NCBI GenBank assembly: GCA_037176885.1
Contig: JAWWNJ010000123.1
Location: forward strand, 248,001 to 312,000
From: Favolaschia claudopus
Lineage: Eukaryota > Basidiomycota > Agaricomycetes > Agaricales > Mycenaceae
Length of the DNA stretch: 64,000 nucleotides
Direction: 5' to 3'
Each line of letters starts with the position of its first letter. The first letter of the stretch is position 1. Shown here in pieces: positions 30,949 to 42,014 of this stretch. The translations under genes were made by a program, and so were the position numbers. A model generated the notes under the pieces. The model worked only from the letters and a program-made list of their open reading frames with translations, was not told where the DNA came from and did not search any database.

Positions 30949-31221
30949 ATGTCGACATCCGTTAACGTCAACAATCTTCTTTCCTCCGTGCCGAAGCTCA
31001 CAGGCAGCGGCAATCACGGCAACTGGAAATTTGCCATTGCCATGGTGTTGCGCCGCGCTGGCCTATTGAGCATCATTCAGGAATGGATCGACAAGCGGGC
31101 AGACCCGGACACAGTTAGCTCAGAAGACACGGGAACGAGTACCCGTAGACAGCGAGCTAAGGCGGCAGAAGACAAGGCCAAGGAGTCCGAAGAGATTCTC
31201 ACCATTATCGGACTAATCAGG
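30949..31221 (+). pseudogene. Copia gag N-terminal fragment, cut by a LINE
   Basis: MSTSVNVNNLLSSVPKLTGS, GNHGNWKFAIAMVLRRAGLL and SEEILTIIGLI are the usual start of a basidiomycete Copia gag (a NW..W motif and a charged linker). Just after GLIR the frame is replaced by LINE sequence of the opposite orientation. A TATA-like GTATAAATAC at about 30781 may come from its LTR or leader. No LTR pair is visible. Confidence 0.68.
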
Positions 31222-33919
31222 GTCTCCGGTAAGCAATCCAATGAATGCTTTTGAATTGTTCGGAATTTTGATCTCCATGCCTCACGTAGTATTCCATCCG
31301 CTCGTACAGCATGCGCAGCCAGTCAAATATTGCGCCTCCCATTCCCAAGCGTATCAACTTCAACCAGAGGGTTGGGTGGTCCGTAGAAGGAAAGGCATTT
31401 GTTGCATCGACAGTTGCAGCGTATAAGGTGAGTCCCTTAGATCTTGCCCAGTCCTTCACACAGCGCAAAATGAAGGGATTATTGTTGGTTCTGTACCCTT
31501 CACGGAAGCCATTTTGATAGTCCGGGATATGACCTTCCGAGTCAGGATTACGAGAAGACAGCTTTCTAGTGCGATGATTCGGTAGCTGTCGGGATTTGTC
31601 TTGACTTTGCCTCTTTTCAGCAAACCAATGATAACGGTTCTCAGCCAGATAGATGGTGCGTTCTTTCTTCGAACGCACTCATTACACAGGAAGGCTAGTG
31701 CGTCATTCGGAATTTCAAGTATTTCAGCATAGATCAAACCATCTTCGCCAGATGCACTGTGGAGACCGTGCTTCCGTATTTGATCTTTGACCCATTCAAC
31801 ACTTTCTTCCGACCACTCCTTAGAAAAGAATCCTTCCTCAGAGTTGTCGGTTGTTGATTCTGGGATAAGAGCGGCTAGCATTCGATTCAGTCTGTGCTGA
31901 GTTGCGTCGAAAGGCGCGGGAAGAACCTCTGGGGGGTTCAGCCGAGCCTCGAAGACGCCGCACAGACTTTCGGCTGTTACACAGACTTGGACAGGAGCGG
32001 GATCAGAGAGACGCTTGATTTCTTTCCAGAAAGTGGCGGCATTCGGCGCGTCAAGAAGTTTATGGCGGTTCTGATCACGTATCTGGATTAGTCGTTGGCG
32101 TCCTCGATGTGGAGCCGGATAATCTTGTCTCGTTGGTGGACAGACAGATTCGGGGCCAGAGTCATTGGGTAGATCTGTCGTGATTTTCTCTGCTGTTATA
32201 TGACCTTGGGTTGATAATATTGCGAGCACAGGGAGGAGATTGTCTGGGGTGACGGATCGCGGTAGCTGCGCACCAAGTTCAGCCAGCTTCATTGCGGACA
32301 GGAGAAAATCCGTTTTTTTCTCTTCTTTCTTGATGTGAATAAAGTGAATTGGCGCTGTGCGAGAGCGGATCCATTCAATAATGACTTTGAGAATGTCGCC
32401 ATTAGGACATCGCCATCCGCAGGCGTCGTGTTTGAAGGCATAGTACTTGATCGAACGTATTGCGTACGTTGATCTCGTAAGAACAGTCAGTGATTTTGTT
32501 TTCGGTGCTACTTGGATTGCGATCAAGAGAGCGACGAGATCAGCACGCATGTTGTCTTGTTTTCCCCAAACACGAACATTTCGATTGAGCCTGGAATTAT
32601 TTCCGAAGAATGCGGATGCTCCAGCCGTTGCAAGCAACTTCCCTGCAAGGTGACAGACACCGAATATAGCAACAGTAACGGGTTCAGTTTGGACGAAAAC
32701 TGGACCATATAGCGCGAGAAGTTTTTTTTGCATCGTCTTTGCCAGCTTCAAGAGTAGAAACCAGAAGTTGATCCAGTTCCGTTTCCGTCGGCAGCTCAAT
32801 TTGATCCCGTTTCCGTTTCCGCGAGCGAGGAGGGACTGGTTTGAGAAGATTCTCTTTGATTTTTACTTCCAGGACGATTGCGGCATGATCTAACCCTGGT
32901 ATTCTCGGCTCGACTTTGAACGCGAGGATGTCAGGTAGTAGCGAGCGCGAGCATATGGCGTAGTCGATGACTGTCCGTCTTGAGCCTTGGAAAGATGTAA
33001 ACTCGGCAGCTTGAGGGCCAAAGCATACCGCTCCATTGGCAAGTACAAGATCATAATCGACGCATAGCCGGAAGAGGAATCGTCCACGAGGCGAGACAGA
33101 TTTGTTATCTTTGGAAATCCGTACCGGGTCGTAGACGGATGGCATTTCAGAGGCAGTACGCGCGTTTAAGTCGCCCATGATAATGATACGAAAGCCTCCT
33201 GCGTAGGCCATAGCGACTGAAGCAGCAAGAGCAGAGCACAGTTCACGCTCTAATTCGCCTTCCCAGACCGAAGATTCCGGGAGCAGATAGCTATTGAACA
33301 GTAGAATGTCGCCGACTTGGGTTACCATGAGATCCGGGCCAGATAGATCGTTACGAATTTTTGACGAGGGGACCCGCGCTGCATTGAAAACATTTGCAAC
33401 TCCTCCCCATGACTTGGCAAAGTTAGCCTTTGGCCGTCGTGTCTTGGATTCGACAGCATAGCCAACCGGGACAGAGATAGTATCATGTTGCTGAGGGCGT
33501 AAGTGAGTTTCTTGGTACAAGTTGAAGTCGTATTCAACGAGGTCGTGTTGTGTTTCGGGGCAGCCCATCAGAAGAATAAATGAACCATCTATATTCCAAC
33601 TTTGAATCTTGATAGATGAAACGTTGGGAGTGGTAGGAGAAGGTAATGGGGGTAGCAAAAGATTAGGGTTGCTGTCATTAAAGATGTTTGTAGAAGCAGA
33701 TAACAAGTTGGCAGTGGGGGCAGAGGGGGCAGAGGTAATATGTGCACTGGAAGCGGGATGTGATGTATTTGAATTAGAAAATGTATGCGGTGCGACGAAA
33801 TTAAAAGTATGGACTGACCCTACACATTTGGGGACGCGTAAACTGAATCGTAAGGAGCGACACGGGCGGAGTTGAAAGCAGAGATAAACCAGGTGGCGAT
33901 TTCCGGCGTCTCGAAGCAC
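31222..33919 (-). pseudogene. LINE ORF2: APE endonuclease, RNase H-like domain, reverse transcriptase (truncated)
   Basis: The minus strand gives an APE-type endonuclease (IQSWNIDG, LYQETHLRPQ, IIIMGDLNAR, RRTVIDYAICS, LDHAAIVLEV), with the usual Asn, Glu, Asp and His positions present. A frameshift near 32750 follows. Then comes an RNase H-like segment (ASAFFGNNSRLN, DNMRADLVALLIAI, LTVLTRSTYAIRSI). The RT start follows (SASGEDGLIYAEIL, WLRTVIIGLLKRG, PDSYRIIALES), and after another frameshift QNGFREGYRTNNNPFIL, LYAATVDATNAF and GLLTGDP. The copy ends at 31222 before the YADD motif. Domain order is endonuclease, RNase H, RT. The RNase H has IFG, RAD and TRS where TDG, RAE and TDS are expected. 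Confidence 0.8.
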
Positions 33920-35249
33920 GCGATGATGGTGTATTGGTCGGGGCCACGGCGAGCGCGATAGTTGCGCAGAATGCTGCGCGCAGCGGAGACGACGGTCTTG
34001 ATGACGGTAGACGACTCGCCGGTGATGTTACGACCCCAGGTGCAGCGGCCAAGCCGCGCTTCACAGGCCGGGTTGTGGGGAGGGGGAGCTGGAGGCAGGG
34101 ATTGAGCCGGAGCGGGGGCGATGGCAGGTATTGCAGCGACGGGGGTCGGCAGAGCGACGTAGGCGGGTGCGGGAGCAGGCGCGGGTGCACCTGGTGCGAC
34201 TGGAGTGGGGGCTGCAGTAACAGGAAGGGGTGCGGGTGCGACCGGGACAGGCGCAGGCGCGGGAGCCGGCGCAAAAGCAAAAGCAAGTGGGGCGGAGAAA
34301 AGGGGGGTAGGGGCAGGGGGTACAGCAGCGACGGCGGCAGCAGCGGGGGCAGGAGGTGCGACAGCGGGGGCAGCGGGGCATAGATAGCGGCAGCGGGGGC
34401 ATAGACGGCGGCAGCCGCGAGGTCGTCGACACGAGCGCGGACGGTGCGGGTGTCTGGGCTAGGGGAGCGAGGGCGTTTGGCCTGGGCGGCGGCGTTGTGC
34501 CCAGCGAGAACCATGGCGCGGAGAGCGTCCATCTCCTGCTGGATGGACGAGGGAGGCGGAGGGCGCTGAATCAAGCCTTTAACGGCGTGGAGGACCTCCC
34601 CCAGCTGCGCAGTCATTTGGGTGACAGAGAGCTCGAGGCCCTCCAGGCGGTCCTGAGCGAGGGAGATACCGGAGGTGGTGTGGGCCTCTAACCCCTTGAC
34701 GCTGGATGCCAGCGCATTGTGGCGAGCCATTGTCGCTGAAATGATATTGTTAGCATGGAGTAAATGCGGAGGGGTATATGGCGCACCATCAATGAGATGC
34801 AGCAGCTCCTTTTTACCCTCCGTAACATCCACCGCCAGATTCGCATAGGCATTGCCCAGTGTGTGGATGTCGCGCGTATTCCCGCGACCCTCGGTTTTGC
34901 CCTCGAATTTTTTGTCGGCGGTCGGAATCTTCGCCAAATGAAGAGAGTCGATTTTTTCGGTGACGGCCTGCCCTCTGGCGTTCCTCGCGAGTGGGGCGGG
35001 AGAAGCAGCAGGTGCTGGAGCGGCAGGAGTAGCGACGGCGGGTGCACCGAGAACGGTAGGTGGGGCCGGGGTCACAGGTGTGGAGCTGCTGCCGCCAAAG
35101 AAGCCGGCGAGATCAGCGTCGGCGAGAGCATTGTCGCGAGAAGGCTCCGGGGTGAGGGGCTCGGTGGGCGCGTAGGAGACAGCAGTGTCGCTGCGCGTGA
35201 GAACATCGGGCGTTGGGCGGCTATCAGCGGTACCGTTGATGGCAGACAT
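33820..35249 (-). pseudogene. LINE ORF1 (gag-like), frameshifted in its Pro/Ala linker
   Basis: From MSAINGTADSRPTPDVLTRS the frame gives a Pro/Ala-rich N-terminus, a conserved segment (VTEKIDSLHLAKIPTADKKF, IHTLGNAYANLAVDV) and a predicted helical or coiled-coil part (RLEGLELSVTQMTAQLGEV). Near 34380 the frame must shift to continue through an Ala/Pro repeat to the C-terminus NPACEARLGRCTWGR, TVVSAARSILRNYRARRG, IIACFETPEIATWF and the stop at 33820. It overlaps the start of ORF2. ORF1 proteins of LINEs bind their RNA. Confidence 0.7.
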
Positions 35250-35350
35250 TGTGGGTGATCTGAGAGTGAAAAAAATGGGGCGAAAAAGCGAGAGATAAGT
35301 AGAGAGCGAAGTGGGAGTTGACCGTAATGTAATGCTCTTCAAGGTCTCAG

Positions 35351-35360
35351 TCCTTTTATA
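35351..35360 (-). promoter_or_regulatory. TATA-like box upstream of LINE ORF1
   Basis: The minus strand reads CAGGTATAAAAGGACTG, about 100 nt before the ORF1 ATG at 35249. A TATA box this near to ORF1 is notable in a LINE, which normally uses an internal promoter. Confidence 0.45.
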
Positions 35361-36954
35361 CCTGGAGGAAAAAATTGAATACTCAAAATTGTCTCCAGAA
35401 TGGCGCGATGCGGTGTTTCGGCCGAGGGGGTTCTTGCGCGCTGTTCCGCCTTACCGAAGGGCGAGAGTGGTCGGGCCAGCTTCTGTATGCCGTACTGAGA
35501 TCGGAAAGTTACGCGGCGCAGCAGCGCTGACGTGGCTTCGGAGGTGTATGTGGCAAGCAAGGGGAAGACAATTTCCCTAAGACAATTTCCCCTCAAAGGA
35601 AGCGCAGAAAGGCCAACTCGGACGGGCTGAAGGGCTTGAATAGATGTATGCAGGACTCTATGCAGGGGACTGTGCCTGACGGGCAAGGGCAGAAAGATGG
35701 GAAGTGCTATTATACTCGCGTGGTCCAAATGCCTGAACAACAACGAGTTTACAGAAAACAAATAAGTAGTTAAATGTAGAGGTGGCTATCTCCACATATC
35801 ACTACAAACTGTCAACCGAGCACACACAAATTCCAGGGGTTTGATCACACAAGACGCTGGCGATCGGTGAAAACTGGCCGGCCGTTGGAATGGCGGGACC
35901 TCCGGTTAAAACCCTGTGGGACCTGGGTCGAGTTCTCTCTTCCCAGGTAAAAATCCCCGGTGTCCACCAGTACACCGACGCTGTCGCATGTCGTCCCTTT
36001 GCAGTGTGCACCATCCCATTTCGCAAAGAAACGAGCACACGGACTTCTGGGCTGGCATTGGCCAGAGCTTGGTAATAGAAAGGAAAAGGCTTGACGTGTA
36101 AAGGCGCTTAGATTTGAGCTTGAACGACTTGAACTTGAGCGCGGACACGGAGGCGAGCGAGTGGCGACAATGAAATCACCGCTCGACAAATCCACACGGC
36201 GTGATACGGCGGCACGGCCCAGAACGGTGCCCGGATTGGGTCGGGTAACGACCCGGGAACTCCGGTTGCTAAGCGCAGCGCGTCGACGAAAGCTTTGCTG
36301 GCACTGTGCGCCCCCGCTGCCCACTTTGTGCTTGAGGACGCCACCGAAGACTCTTGATACAGCTTGAAGACTTCGCCAGAGGTCGCACCAGCCACAGTGG
36401 GAGTGATGGACGTATTGATTCGGCAACGGGCTTGAGGGGCGCTGCTTGATGGGCAGGGGGTACGGCGACGACAAGCGTGGTGAGTCGGAATCATCCAATA
36501 CTGGATGGAAGTAAACGGCGCTGCATGAGGGCTTGAGGAGTGCAGAGGCCAGAGCGGCGCCGCAGCTTGAGGTGCCTCGGCCGTTGGTGAAGTCGTCTTG
36601 AAAGGATGGCGTCTTCCGCCGTATCTTGATCTTCACGCCCTTGAAGCGCTGTGGGAGCACTGGGCTCAAGCGCTGGGGGGAGGACTTGAGGAGTGCGGGG
36701 GCCATACGGCGGCGCAGTTTGAGGTGCCTCGGCCCACAACAGCGGCGGTACTTATCTTGAGCAGAGGAGGGTGTCTTCGCGGCCTTGCAGCGCAGCGGGA
36801 GCTCGAGGCTCAACCAACGAGGGATGGGTTCTATTGTGGAACTTCTCCAGTTTGTCTTGAGGGCCCCCTTGCGACCGCAGAAGTCGAAATATAAGAATCT
36901 TGAAAATCGACATGGTGGTCGGGAGGCACGTTCGGTATAATACGTATTATACAT
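35361..36954 (-). other. putative 5' region of the LINE, with 150-bp degenerate repeats
   Basis: An apparently long open minus frame (35845-36954) has no recognisable domain and is biased by GC-rich repeats. The block GAGGAGTGC..GGCC, GGCGCCGCAGCTTGAGGTGC, CTCGGCC occurs at about 36536-36590 and again at about 36684-36740, with AGCGCTG..CTTGA motifs between. It may be a repeat-bearing 5' UTR/promoter of the LINE or an unrelated neighbour. Confidence 0.45.
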
Positions 36955-37337
36955 GTATTTTTCTCTGTATTTAATGTATTTTTGAAAGTCCCCTATTCAC
37001 CCCCGACCTACCATATGTCCCGATACAGCTGCATAAAATGGCTGTTGAGCCGATGAGTTGCACATCCATGATCCGACATCAAAGTTTTGTTTTACATAGA
37101 GGGATATTCCATCCGCTCAAAACTCACAATAAATATATTTTTCTTGAGGCGGATTTGAGACATCAGTGATGCAATCAATCAATCAGTCACGTGTACTTAC
37201 GAAACACTCCCTATTTAGGTCATGTCAAGCAAGAACAATATTTTTGAATGTCCTTCTAGTAGCCTATAGTGTGTCTGCTACATACTTGAAGGCTGATAAA
37301 GCTTGCCCTGACCTCCACCCAACGCTGAAAGACAATA
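36955..37337. other. AT-rich intergenic, with a repeat shared across the next MITE
   Basis: The segment GATTTGAGACATCAGTGAT and GCAATCAAT near 37150-37186 recurs, diverged, near 37531-37562 (GATTTGAGACATCATTGAT, CGCATCAAT), so the MITE lies between two copies of an older duplication. No gene was recognised. Confidence 0.5.
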
Positions 37338-37503
37338 CAGTCGAAGCTGTCATAACCCATAGCCCTCGGTGGAGCCAAAAAGGTATGGGATATGATAGAT
37401 TTATGGGTTATCCCAGCCAAAAACCGGTCAAAAACCCCCAGAAATGTATGGGTTAAGGGAGATTATGGGTTATGAGAGCTATGGGTTATGACAGCTTCGA
37501 CTG
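37338..37503. mobile_element. MITE with CAGTCG ends and AACCCATA repeats, copy 1 (166 bp)
   Basis: CAGTCGAAGCTGTCATAACC and CATAGCCCTCGGTGG at the left are mirrored by CTATGGGTTATGACAGCTTC and GACTG at the right, with TA on both sides. TATGGGTTAT-like units recur inside. The second copy is at 57687-57874. Confidence 0.87.
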
Positions 37504-37741
37504 TATATACTTTGAAAAAAATTCTCTCCGGCGATTTGAGACATCATTGATCGCATCAATGATGGGACCTATTTGGTGGTGTTTAAGCGATGCGCACCAT
37601 ACCACTGGAATTTTGCGGCCTCAAGGGCCAAAATGCACCCAAATTCACCTTGGAGTCATACATTTAATACATTGCCTCTGAGGGCCCGCTCGTATTGAAG
37701 GTATCATACAGTATTATACGGTGTATAATACCGGTTGTATA

Positions 37742-37769
37742 ATACATCGGCTTTCCATACCCGGCACTA
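37742..37769. repeat. 28-bp motif shared with 14195-14222
   Basis: Identical to the sequence at 14195-14222 (ATACATCGGCTTTCCATACC, CGGCACTA). It is preceded by inverted TATTATAC/GTATAATA motifs. Confidence 0.7.
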
Positions 37770-37889
37770 CTGGCTATGTCTCGGCTAGACATAGGCATTG
37801 ATCCTGTTTGATCCCGTTAATTCCGCGTGTTCCGAACGCAACAATGATCGTATCATGACACACGTTCTCATCTTTCTCATCGACGTCGA

Positions 37890-40800
37890 CGATATGCCTC
37901 CCTCTGGATCCTCGGGGAAGAACTTCACCTAAAAAGAGCAAATCCAGCCAACCCAAAGGGACTGATGAAGAAGGAAATGGCTGGGGCGGCAAACGATTCG
38001 GCGCGGGACGTCCACCCCGCAGCAGTGCAGTTCCGGCTGTAGCAGCGAAGAGAAGTGTCATTGGAACAGAGCCCCTTCGTGTGCCGGCGCGTTCTCGCCA
38101 TTCCCGCGATCTCGAGTCAAGCCCTCAAACATACAATTCTTTTTTTGGACCTTACAACCACCATCAACCTGCTCCTCTCGGATCGGATTCGCATTCCCCT
38201 GCAGCCGCCGGTCCGTCTTCATGGTCAAAAGTCGGTGCTTCGGGCGGATCTGCCTCTCAGTCAACGGCGAGAACAGCGCACGGTACGTTCCAACTAGATT
38301 TTTCCACGGTTCAACATTAGTTCCGCAAACAGCCGTTTCTTCCCAGATCTCAGTGCCTGACTTCGCTGAGCTCAATGAGCAGCTCGATTATATAACCGAG
38401 CACGATGAGCACGGAGATACTCGAGTATTGCTGTTGGCGACCAGCTCATTGATGAAAGTCTTGTAGATGAGGTTTTGGATGCCGTTGAAGCCAATATGAC
38501 GCAGAAGGAGGCCGAATTAGAGGCATCAGAGGTCTCTCAAGACTCGGCGCTTCAATTGCAGTTCCGTGCTGTGCGTAAGCGGCTGCGGGCGGAGATCCAG
38601 AAATACGGGACTGTTTTGTGCTACAGGCGCGGCGATTTCTTTGACCGGCCTCCGCATCCGGTATTTTCCTTGCAACGCAGTCTCGATCCGAACCAATTGT
38701 ACTGGCGCGATATATTTGTCTGGCTGCCGCACCTGCTCCCTGGAAGCCCTGATAGTTTCAAATGCACCTGTGGTAAGCCCTTGAAGCGAAATGGTACACT
38801 ATAAATCTTTGTATCATTTTGTTTGTTTACACACAATTTTTCAAGGCTTCAACGATGATCCTATTGCGCGTCGCATTCGGGCTATGCCTGCCGACTTCTT
38901 CTTGCTTACAAGTCGCTTTCTCTGCAGCCCGCGACGTGCTGAGTCGGGATGCAATAAAAGCTTTCAAGGCACAGATCCTCATATTATCGAACAGCTGCCT
39001 CGATTTGTACAAAAAGCATTCCCTGGTATTTGTCTCGCAATAATATTTCATTGCTTTGCAGCTTACAATTTACGGATTAGCCTATATTTCGGCTCGCGGA
39101 GCCATATCGAAACTCATGATGTGGCAGATGTTGAACACATTCTCGTCTCGGCTGGGACCAGCGAAGTTCTCTGAACTTGTCTCTGAGATCCAATACCGCA
39201 CTCATGCCGAGACTGAGTTGATGTATCTGTCTGCGGCAAATTTTTACCGTCAATATGGGGTGAAGCAATATTCCGCATTCAAAGATCCGCAACAATATGC
39301 TGGATCCGCACCTTCTGTATCGTACCTGAAGGCTTTATTCACGGATTACACTGCAGCCCATCGCATTTATGCAGAGCGTGACATTGCTTCACTTCCGTTA
39401 ACTATTGCGCGCGGTGATCATACTTTTGATGTGAGTCTTTGGTTTTACTTCCTTCAGTCTATCTCCATTCTCATGCCAATTTCTATCAAGTTCCTCAAAC
39501 ACATGGGGGGTCTGAAGGGTGAACGAATTTTTTCCGCAGCCTATACCATCATCAATGAATACGAGGAAGTTCGCGGCCATTCCCTAGTCCTCACGAAATC
39601 ATTATCATTCGTTCAAGAGATGTTGGAAACTATACAGCAGGGGTTAAAGAATGCAAAGCATACCCCGACTCAAATTTTCTACACTGATTCACCTCGTAAG
39701 CCCACTTTCTTGATGCCTTTCGATATATTGATTGATATTCAGCGGAGCGCTCGTTCCATGAGTCTGTGAATGCTTCGCTGACCAATAACGTGCAGCCAGT
39801 CACCAAGTGGACTGAACTTCCGCGCTGGGAGCGTGCAGTTCAAACAACTTCCACATTTTTTGCGGCCTATCCGGTACACATCGAGGATAAAGCTTTGAAT
39901 GGGATTTCTACGTCCCACCTTTACCTCGTTGTTATCGGTATCCGTACCTCGAAGAGTGCAAATGGTTGGTCATCTGTGGACATCATTCAGCTTCGAACCC
40001 GGAATGGTATCTATTGCTTCAATGAATTTATTCCGCGCTAAAGAGATTTCTAGGTTTCAGCTATAACTTCGAGGAGCGAAGTTCTGCCGTCACTCCGCGC
40101 AATTCTCACCAACCCGTCTATCATCAAAATTGGTTGCGCAGTTCAGCAGGCCCTCCAGACAATTTCCGACTCCTTTGATTTACCCCAAATTCGAGAGACA
40201 CTCAAGTGTCGAAACCCCCCTATCCTTGAATTGGCCAAGTATGCCAAATTGAAAGGAGTTCTCGATGACCCGTGTCCTTCGCTTCACGCACTTGCAGGGA
40301 CTGTTCTTAAGCGCTTCTTTCCTTCATCCTCTCCATCCTTTTCCGCCACTCCAACTCCCCAGCAACTCGAGATTTTATTCTCTGAGGTTGACAGCGGATG
40401 GCAGATCTTTCTCTCGCTTCGCAATCGCGACTCGCTAGGGCTTCCACTGCTTCCTCTACAAGCCAGACGCGATGGCCAACTTGTAACTCTCATGCAGAGT
40501 TGCAAGGCTGTCGCCGAGGGTGTAATTGTAGGCGAACACGACGGTTTTCTTGACGCAGTCATGGACGACAACAAGAATACGAAACGAATCAATGTGTCGA
40601 TAAGCCGTTCGCTCATCGTAATCACCAAGGTAATAATCATTCTCTCAATTCAATTATTTCAATGAACCTTATTTGACTACAGGCTGGTGCGATTCACACT
40701 CTGCACGGACAGACTATTGAATGGATTTTTAACCATGGAGCTCGTGCAGTTGTTACAACATCACAGCTTCATACGCGGGGTGCGATTGCACCAGTTGTAG

Positions 40801-41295
40801 TCAGTGCTGCTGCGCGTGCCTTCGCGGTTCCTGCTCCTGTAACCTCCTACGACGAGGATGCGGAGTTTATATTGACTCACGGCACGAATCCAAATTTCAT
40901 TGAATTTGAACATTGGTCCGTGGACGCAGCGTACGCACCGGATGCAGACGACTCGGACGACGAAGATTCCGATTCGGAGACGGAGGACGATCCTTATGGT
41001 CAGTTGGTCTCGGGACTTTTCGTAAGTTCTTTAATTTTCGTGTTTTTGGCTTGCCTAAAGAATCTCCAGGATGCGAGCACAACACGAGACACTGACGCGA
41101 TGGATGTTGACGGGATTGATTGGAATATTGGTCAGAATAATCCTGTACGTCCCGGGCCACCCATCGGTAGAAGTCGAATTGAACTGACAGAGTGTTTCTT
41201 TGAAGGATGATGTTCCAACCAACGTCATTGTCGAAAATCCGGTTGGCCAAAGATGCCTGTGGAATGTCGGGAATGGGTGCTCGGTACGACGGTAA
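37890..41295 (+). pseudogene. DUF6729 / 3'-5' exonuclease-type protein, spliced, broken and 3' truncated
   Basis: Exons read in order. About 37932-38282 has a GGKRFGAGRP-type basic start; 38321-38793 has DIFVWLPHLLPGSPD and CTCGKPLKRNG. Then come 38846-39025 (DDPIARRIRAMP, NKSFQGTDPHIIEQLP), 39081-39430, 39491-39695, 39743 to about 40035, about 40060-40629, 40683-41021, 41070-41144 and 41206-41295. The domain call rests on ARGAISKLMMWQML, SRLGPAKFSELV, HTPTQIFYTDSP and a WRN-like exonuclease region (LVVIGIRTSK, VDIIQLRTRNG). Frame is lost near 38430 and about 40035. The exonuclease motif I has IRTS where DxE is expected. The protein ends early at GNGCSVRR, so the second half of the family is missing. 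Confidence 0.7.
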
Positions 41296-41811
41296 TTCGG
41301 AGGCCAAAAGTAAAGTCGGCGTAGGGGAAGCGGTCTCGGTTGGTGTCGCATCAGTACCAGTCTTAAGCTTGTTCCTCTTGATCATGGCGATGACGCGGTC
41401 CGGGTGGGTCTGTGTGTGGCGGCTTCGTTACAGAGGTTTGTGCCCCTTCTCAACTACTACTGAATGGTGATGAATTGACAAGATACCCAAATGATGCCAG
41501 TAGAGCGACCAGAGAGAGAAGGGGCTTTCCTGTGCCTTGAGAGGGACGGGTTTCCTAGAGCTTTGAAATCTTGGTGAATCGTGCCTGCAGAGCTGCCAAA
41601 AAGCCATTGTAGTGAGCGCAGAGATGAGTTTTCGGACTTTGAGCTCCGATTCGGACGATCTAGAAAGCTGTGATCGGGAGGAACCGGGCATCAATGGGTT
41701 ACATCCGATGTGCTGCTTAGCTAATTATGAGGTTGGAGAGACCTTGTCAAGCAAGGTAATGATCCGATCCGCAACATGGGGAGGGGGGGTCCCCTCAGCC
41801 TGTCTCGGTAA
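41296..41811. other. intergenic, no gene recognised
   Basis: Minus-strand frames here overlap the preceding exons and look like shadows. No repeat was noticed. Confidence 0.4.
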
Positions 41812-41914
41812 CCCAGACGTTCTGAGAGCACAGCGGACCTGCGGTCCGCAACTGATCCGTACCACGCGAGTTCGGGTAAATTTGATGTGCGGAAGTGCTC
41901 TCAGAACGTCTGGG
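41812..41914. mobile_element. 103-bp inverted-repeat mini element
   Basis: CCCAGACGTTCTGAGAGCAC at the left is perfectly mirrored by GTGCTCTCAGAACGTCTGGG at the right (20 bp each), and GGTCCGC/GCGGACC form an extra inner hairpin. The flanks, GGTAA on one side and GCATTTGGTACC on the other, give no unambiguous duplication. Confidence 0.82.
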
Positions 41915-42014
41915 GCATTTGGTACCGTAACACCGCACATGCTGTCACGTCACACTATACCTCCCCGTCCATTAACTGCGCCCTTAATGACCCTACACCA
42001 TTAGTGAGCTCACA

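Noticed and set aside
34061..34432. Minus-strand frame rich in Cys, Arg and Pro
   Set aside because: A wrong-frame shadow of the Ala/Pro linker in LINE ORF1.
35845..36954. 369-codon open frame on the minus strand
   Set aside because: GC-rich and repeat-driven, no recognisable domain, no start context; more likely the 5' region of the LINE.
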